Positions 5,841 to 9,119 of a stretch of DNA of 9,119 bases are shown one piece after another. The number at the start of each line of letters is the position of its first letter. Position 1 is the stretch's first letter. Under the pieces are notes generated by a model that ran no database searches, was not told the DNA's origin, and saw only the letters and a program-made list of their open reading frames with translations. The position numbers were made by a program, and so were the translations under genes. Source of the stretch: Candidatus Nomurabacteria bacterium. GTDB taxonomy: Bacteria > Patescibacteriota > Minisyncoccia > Phycocordibacterales > CALRBL01. The stretch is taken from positions 1-9,119 of the forward strand of contig CALRBL010000016.1 of assembly GCA_943354075.1 (NCBI GenBank). Reading direction: 5' to 3'.

Positions 5841-6652
5841 TATAACTTATAAAAAACTTTCTTTCCAAAACGAAGATCGATGTAATTGAAACTCTTTACC
5901 GCGCCATCCGGATATTTGAAAATTTCCTGCGAGAGTGCGGTCTTCAAAAATTCGTACTGACCATCGAGAGGTTCTTGAATAGAGACAAGCAAATTCCCTT
6001 CTTCTGTCGCCACCGTCACATCGCCATTTTCTTCTATCACGGCTTCTTTAAGATGTAGATTAAGATCAGAAAGTTTTCGCATAAAGTGTTCGACATCTTT
6101 TAAGACCTCGCTTGAAAGCGGATAACTACCAACCAAAGACTGCATCTGGCTTTCGATGCGCAAATCACGAAACACAACATGACGTGAAGTGGTTGAAGCT
6201 TCTTCGTAAACTAATCCCTTTTCATCAGCGACATAACAAGATAATGAGGTGCAATAAAAAGCAAAAGGAGAACGTTCCACAATACCGATCTCTCCTTTAT
6301 TAAATCCAGAAAGCTTTACTTCAGCAAAATTAATTTCTTTGTGACGTTCAAGAATCTGTTTTGCTATTTCGTCACGAGGATATGCAAGGAAAAATGTGCG
6401 GGGGACAAAAAGTGCAACATACCCTTCTGACTGTTGTTTAGCTTCTTCGATAAGTATCTCGGGGTTAATAGTTGTCGCCCCTGTCACAATGACTTCGGAC
6501 ACCTGAAGAGACTTCATACGGAAAAAGTAAAAGATTCCTACACACACAAGACACAAGAGAAAAAGAGAAAGAAGAGCGAGACGAATAATTCTACGACGCT
6601 TACGAATCTTACGATTCGGAGTATCAAGAATTGTTTTCCTACGGTTCGCCAT
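5840..6652 (-). CDS. ftsQ: Cell-division protein FtsQ/DivIB
   Basis: A bitopic divisome protein that links early and late division proteins at the septum. The 270 residues show the family order: a highly basic cytoplasmic tail (1-21, RKIRKRRR), one transmembrane helix (about 22-45), a POTRA domain opening LQVSEVIVTGATTINPE (49-65) and ending near VERSP (125-129), and a beta domain ending NYIDLRFGKKVFYKL (256-270), which matches the C-terminal 'DLRF.NKV' strand of FtsQ. Two extracytoplasmic cysteines, Cys134 and Cys139 (FYCTSLSCYVAD), flank a turn and could form a disulfide. It begins 4 nt after the serS stop and overlaps the GIY-YIG start by 1 nt. In most bacteria ftsQ lies in the murein/division cluster near ftsA and ftsZ; here that cluster is absent. 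Confidence 0.87.
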   Translation of the reverse strand: MANRRKTILDTPNRKIRKRRRIIRLALLSLFLLCLVCVGIFYFFRMKSLQVSEVIVTGATTINPEILIEEAKQQSEGYVALFVPRTFFLAYPRDEIAKQILERHKEINFAEVKLSGFNKGEIGIVERSPFAFYCTSLSCYVADEKGLVYEEASTTSRHVVFRDLRIESQMQSLVGSYPLSSEVLKDVEHFMRKLSDLNLHLKEAVIEENGDVTVATEEGNLLVSIQEPLDGQYEFLKTALSQEIFKYPDGAVKSFNYIDLRFGKKVFYKL

Positions 6653-6656
6653 TAGT

Positions 6657-7928
6657 TTAGCGATTTAAGGTAATAACACTACGTCCTCCCATGTAGGGAC
6701 GAAGCACTTCAGGGATGTTGATAGAACCATCTGCATTTTGATTGTTTTCGATAAGAGAAATCAAAGGACGAGGTGTGGGAAGTGCGGTTGAATTGAGTGA
6801 GTGTACGAATCGCAATTTTCCTTCCGTATCGCGATAACGGATGTTGAGACGACGTGACTGGAAATCATGGAAATACGAAGCCGAATGTGTTTCGCGATAT
6901 TTTCCTTCAGACGGTACCCACGCTTCGATATCATATTTTTTCACCTGACCAAGACCAAGGTCTCCTCCGCAATTTGCAACTACGTGGTACGGAATGTTGA
7001 GCGCCTGCATAATTTCCTCTGCATTTTTTGTAATCTCTTCATGAAGATCAACAGACTGTTGATGGTCTGCTTCACAAAGCACTACTTGTTCGAGTTTGAA
7101 AAATTCATGCACACGCATGAGACCTTTTGTATCCTTTCCATGACTTCCCGCTTCACGACGAAAACATGGAGAGAACGCAAGCATCTTCATCGGAAGTTTT
7201 GCTTTGTCGATCACTTCATCACTGTAATATGCCATCGTCGCAACCTCTCCTGTTCCCGCAAGATAATCAACATCCTGAGTTTTATAAAGATCCTCTTCAC
7301 CTTGTGGAAGATATCCAGAACCAATGAGAGTTTCGCGACGCACAAGCGAAGGCACAATCATCGGAGAAAATCCTTTCTTCACAAAATTATCAGTAACAAA
7401 TTGCCACAATGCAAAATTGAGGAGTGCTCCATCGTTCTTGAGAAAATATCCACGGAATCCAGAAACTTTTGTTCCTCGTTCGAAGTCCGCCATATCAAGT
7501 GCCTCCATGAGTTCAATATGAGTTTTCGGAGTGAAATCAAATTTAGGAATTTCTCCCCATACACGGACTTCTGCATTTTCTTCATCAGTCGAACCTTCGG
7601 GCACAGACATATCGGGAATATTAGGAACAGCAACCATCAAAGTCTGCCATTCTTTCATCACTTCTTTAAAATTTTCTTCTTCAGTTGCAAGTTCAGCCTT
7701 CACAAGCTGCATCTCAGCGATAAGAGCCTGTCGTTCTTCAGGAGTTGCAGTGGTGATCTTTGCACTCACTTCATTTTGTCTTGCTTTCTTTGCCTCAATC
7801 GAACCGAGCATAGTGCGACGTTTTTCATCAACAGCAATAAGAGCATCAATGTCGAATTCCAGATGCTTCTTTCGAGCACCTTCCTTAATCAAATCTTTAT
7901 TGTCGCGGATGAATTTTATATCGAGCAT
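6657..7928 (-). CDS. serS: Seryl-tRNA synthetase
   Basis: Charges tRNA-Ser with serine in the cytoplasm. The 423 residues match the usual length. The N-terminal arm is MLDIKFIRDN followed by the long antiparallel coiled coil (about 28-98) that grips the tRNA long variable arm. The class II catalytic core then has the serine-site TGE (226-228), motif 2 FRREAGSHGKDTKGLMRVH (256-274), YDIEAWVPS (332-340), DFQSRRLNIRYR (355-366), and motif 3 HSLNSTALPTPRPL (376-389) with the invariant Arg387. In motif 3 the residue before Arg387 is Pro where E. coli has Gly. The ending IPEVLRPYMGG is canonical. It is the first gene of a tight five-gene operon. No Shine-Dalgarno precedes ATG 7928, and the 96-nt upstream gap is too short for a T-box and shows none. 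Confidence 0.97.
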   Translation of the reverse strand: MLDIKFIRDNKDLIKEGARKKHLEFDIDALIAVDEKRRTMLGSIEAKKARQNEVSAKITTATPEERQALIAEMQLVKAELATEEENFKEVMKEWQTLMVAVPNIPDMSVPEGSTDEENAEVRVWGEIPKFDFTPKTHIELMEALDMADFERGTKVSGFRGYFLKNDGALLNFALWQFVTDNFVKKGFSPMIVPSLVRRETLIGSGYLPQGEEDLYKTQDVDYLAGTGEVATMAYYSDEVIDKAKLPMKMLAFSPCFRREAGSHGKDTKGLMRVHEFFKLEQVVLCEADHQQSVDLHEEITKNAEEIMQALNIPYHVVANCGGDLGLGQVKKYDIEAWVPSEGKYRETHSASYFHDFQSRRLNIRYRDTEGKLRFVHSLNSTALPTPRPLISLIENNQNADGSINIPEVLRPYMGGRSVITLNR

Positions 7929-8024
7929 CGGTTTATTTTTTGATGATTATTTGAGGATTTCTTTAGAGGTAATTGAGGACTGTTTCGTACTATATATGTG
8001 TAGCTTTTCAATAGTAACAGCAAA
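7929..8024. promoter_or_regulatory. Divergent intergenic region serS / dprA with a direct repeat
   Basis: This 96-nt gap must hold the promoters of both the serS operon and dprA. A direct repeat is visible: atttgagga at 7949-7957 and aattgagga at 7971-7979, spaced 22 bp, which is about two helical turns and would put both copies on the same face of the DNA. An AT-rich tatatatg stretch at 7991-7998 could supply a -10 element in either direction (minus strand reads TATATAGT), and TTGAAA (minus, 8011-8006) resembles a -35, but no pair has good spacing, so I do not assign start sites. A weaker AATAGT at 8010-8015 lies 9 nt before the dprA ATG. Confidence 0.4.
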
Positions 8025-8909
8025 ATGCCCCCTATTCAATATATATCCAAAACAAACGTGCCTGTGAGGCTCACCCGCATCCACCCCCCTCTCAGGCGTT
8101 TATATTGCCGTGGCGTCATTCCGAATTTCGATTTGTACCGATGTCTGGCAGTAGTTGGCTCTCGAAAACCAAGTGAGTATGGTGAAAAAGCCTGCAGAGA
8201 ACTCATTCGAGACCTCAAAGACTATCCCATCCTCATCATTTCAGGTCTTGCAGTCGGCATCGACTCCATCGCCCACGAAGCTGCTCTTCAAAATAATATT
8301 CTAACCGTTGCAGTCCCAGGTTCCGGTCTCGATGAGAAGGTCATCTATCCTAAGAGTAAGCTTCCCCTCGCCAGACGCATCGTAGCGGCCGGAGGATGCC
8401 TTCTATCGGAATATTCTTCAGACGAGCCGATGGGTTCGTGGGTTTTTCCCGAACGCAATCGTGTGATGGCAGGACTTGCGGACGCTGTACTTGTCATCGA
8501 GGCGACACGAAAAAGCGGGACATCTATCACCGCACGCCTTGCACTCGATTTTGGAAAAGATGTACTTGCAGTGCCTGGATCCATCTTTTCATCTCTTTCC
8601 GAAGGTCCGCACTATCTTCTTCAACAAGGAGCGATCCCTGTGCATAGTGCACGAGATATTGTAGAAGCTCTCGGATTAGAGTGGAGAGATCCAGAAGCCG
8701 AAAATCAGACAAAAATAAATGAGATAAAACAAACTCTTTTCACCAATTGCACCACCGCAGAAAAAGAATTACTCGCGCTCCTCCCCTCAACTCGTGACAA
8801 CCTAATACAGTCTCTAAAAAAACCTGTAGATGAGGTGCAAATGATACTGTCATTACTAGAGATAAAAGAAATTATTCGAGAAGAAGCAGGAAAAATAAAT
8901 TTGAAATGA
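8025..8909 (+). CDS. dprA: DNA processing protein DprA (Smf)
   Basis: DprA binds incoming single-stranded DNA and loads RecA during natural transformation. The 294 residues contain a short lead-in (RLTRIHPPLRRLYCRG, 15-30), the Rossmann-like core with VVGSRKPSEYG (43-53), SGLAVGID (73-80), GLDEKVIYPK (101-110), FPERNRVMAGLA (141-152), EATRKSGTSITA (159-170) and AVPGS (182-186), then a charged linker and a winged-helix domain (about 242-294, TAEKELLALLPSTRD onward). The N-terminal SAM-like/HhH domain of longer DprA proteins (about 360 residues) is absent, leaving the core plus winged helix. ATG 8025 fits because the lead-in resembles the start of core-only DprA. No Shine-Dalgarno precedes it. 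Together with competence pili, common in CPR bacteria, it would support DNA uptake; no other competence gene is in the window. Confidence 0.93.
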   Translation: MPPIQYISKTNVPVRLTRIHPPLRRLYCRGVIPNFDLYRCLAVVGSRKPSEYGEKACRELIRDLKDYPILIISGLAVGIDSIAHEAALQNNILTVAVPGSGLDEKVIYPKSKLPLARRIVAAGGCLLSEYSSDEPMGSWVFPERNRVMAGLADAVLVIEATRKSGTSITARLALDFGKDVLAVPGSIFSSLSEGPHYLLQQGAIPVHSARDIVEALGLEWRDPEAENQTKINEIKQTLFTNCTTAEKELLALLPSTRDNLIQSLKKPVDEVQMILSLLEIKEIIREEAGKINLK

Positions 8910-9119
8910 AAAAGAATGATAGTAAATTAAGATTATATGTAAGAGAATTTTTTATGCTTCCTCCACGAGCAATAATTGGGGATTACGAAACTAAAGTATT
9001 TGTAAGTAAAACTTCATATATAACACGTAAATGTATCAAATACATCGTTGATTCAAGAAAAGAAGATACCTACTGTCTTGAAAGAATATTTATAATGTTT
9101 GAACGAATTACCGAAACAG
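8906..9119 (+). CDS. Unknown AT-rich protein, 3' truncated by window edge
   Basis: An open frame begins at ATG 8906, overlapping the dprA stop as ATGA, and stays open for 71 codons to the window end. The protein starts MKKNDSKLRLYVREFFMLPP and continues with GDYETKVFVSKTSYITRKCI, then KYIVDSRKEDTYCLERIFIM. I do not firmly recognise it. The pattern 'V-x-x-S-K-x-S-x-x-T-R-K-x-I-K-Y-I-V-D-x-R-K...L-x-x-I-x-x-x-F-E-x-I' (basic-hydrophobic helix after a beta strand) faintly resembles small barnase/EndoU/RelE-like nuclease domains found beside mobile elements, but this is a weak impression. Base composition is clearly richer in A and T than dprA, which could point to a recently acquired gene. The coupling to dprA argues that it is real and co-expressed. 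Confidence 0.6.
   Translation, partial: MKKNDSKLRLYVREFFMLPPRAIIGDYETKVFVSKTSYITRKCIKYIVDSRKEDTYCLERIFIMFERITET

Noticed and set aside
6867..7943. A 358-codon open frame on the plus strand antisense to serS
   Set aside because: It lies opposite a textbook seryl-tRNA synthetase. Its translation is rich in Phe, His, Cys, Ser and Arg with no domain pattern, as expected for the antisense of a gene that avoids certain codons.
7929..8024. T-box riboswitch ahead of serS
   Set aside because: T-box leaders are longer (about 200 nt or more) and need a specifier stem, the conserved T-box sequence and a terminator; the 96-nt gap shows none of these.
7531..8067. A 178-codon plus-strand open frame over the serS start and intergenic gap
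   Set aside because: Mostly antisense to the serS coiled coil, and it runs into dprA in a different frame. The Ser/Phe-rich translation shows no family features.
1..9119. CRISPR arrays, tRNA/rRNA genes, insertion sequences, prophage genes
   Set aside because: No regularly spaced repeats, no cloverleaf or rRNA-like sequence, and no transposase, integrase or phage structural motifs were seen in any frame.

Overview
The window looks like chromosome from a small-genome bacterium of the Candidate Phyla Radiation (Patescibacteria, most likely a Parcubacteria-type lineage). This is inferred from several signs: very tight packing with ATGA and TAATG gene overlaps, no Shine-Dalgarno sequence at any start, a minimal TatC/TatA pair, an FtsQ next to serS, short enzyme variants (phosphoglycerate mutase, TatA, a SAM-less DprA), and a GT-B protein plus membrane-anchored TIM-barrel protein of kinds I associate with CPR genomes. 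The genetic code is standard. I see no rRNA, tRNA, CRISPR array, transposase or prophage.

Layout: (1) 1-536, plus strand: the end of tatC, then a 52-residue tatA, closed by a perfect hairpin terminator at 551-584 that serves both converging transcripts. (2) 3864-606, minus strand: a GT-B glycosyltransferase-like protein, a 10-TM DMT/EamA transporter and a membrane-anchored clan GH-A glycosidase-like protein, each joined by a 4-nt ATGA overlap. (3) 3865-3881: a 17-bp gap between two divergent start codons, containing overlapping -10 boxes that would give leaderless mRNAs both ways. (4) 3882-4445, plus strand: cupin-type (archaeal-type) glucose-6-phosphate isomerase, whose 3' end overlaps the converging DoxX gene by 51 nt. 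(5) 7928-4395, minus strand: serS, ftsQ, a GIY-YIG domain gene, 2,3-bisphosphoglycerate-dependent phosphoglycerate mutase and doxX, in one tight operon. (6) 8025 onward, plus strand: dprA, overlapping by ATGA an AT-rich gene of unknown function that runs off the window.

How the genes fit together: the two sugar-phosphate enzymes belong to glycolysis, serS to translation, ftsQ to the divisome, dprA to recombination-mediated uptake of DNA, and tatCA to export of folded proteins. The most intriguing part is the GT-B / DMT transporter / GH-A trio. Its translational coupling suggests a dedicated cell-surface glycan or glycolipid pathway (make, flip, trim), which I cannot match to a described system. 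The second notable layer is initiation: none of the 12 gene starts has a Shine-Dalgarno, and the divergent pair looks leaderless on both strands.
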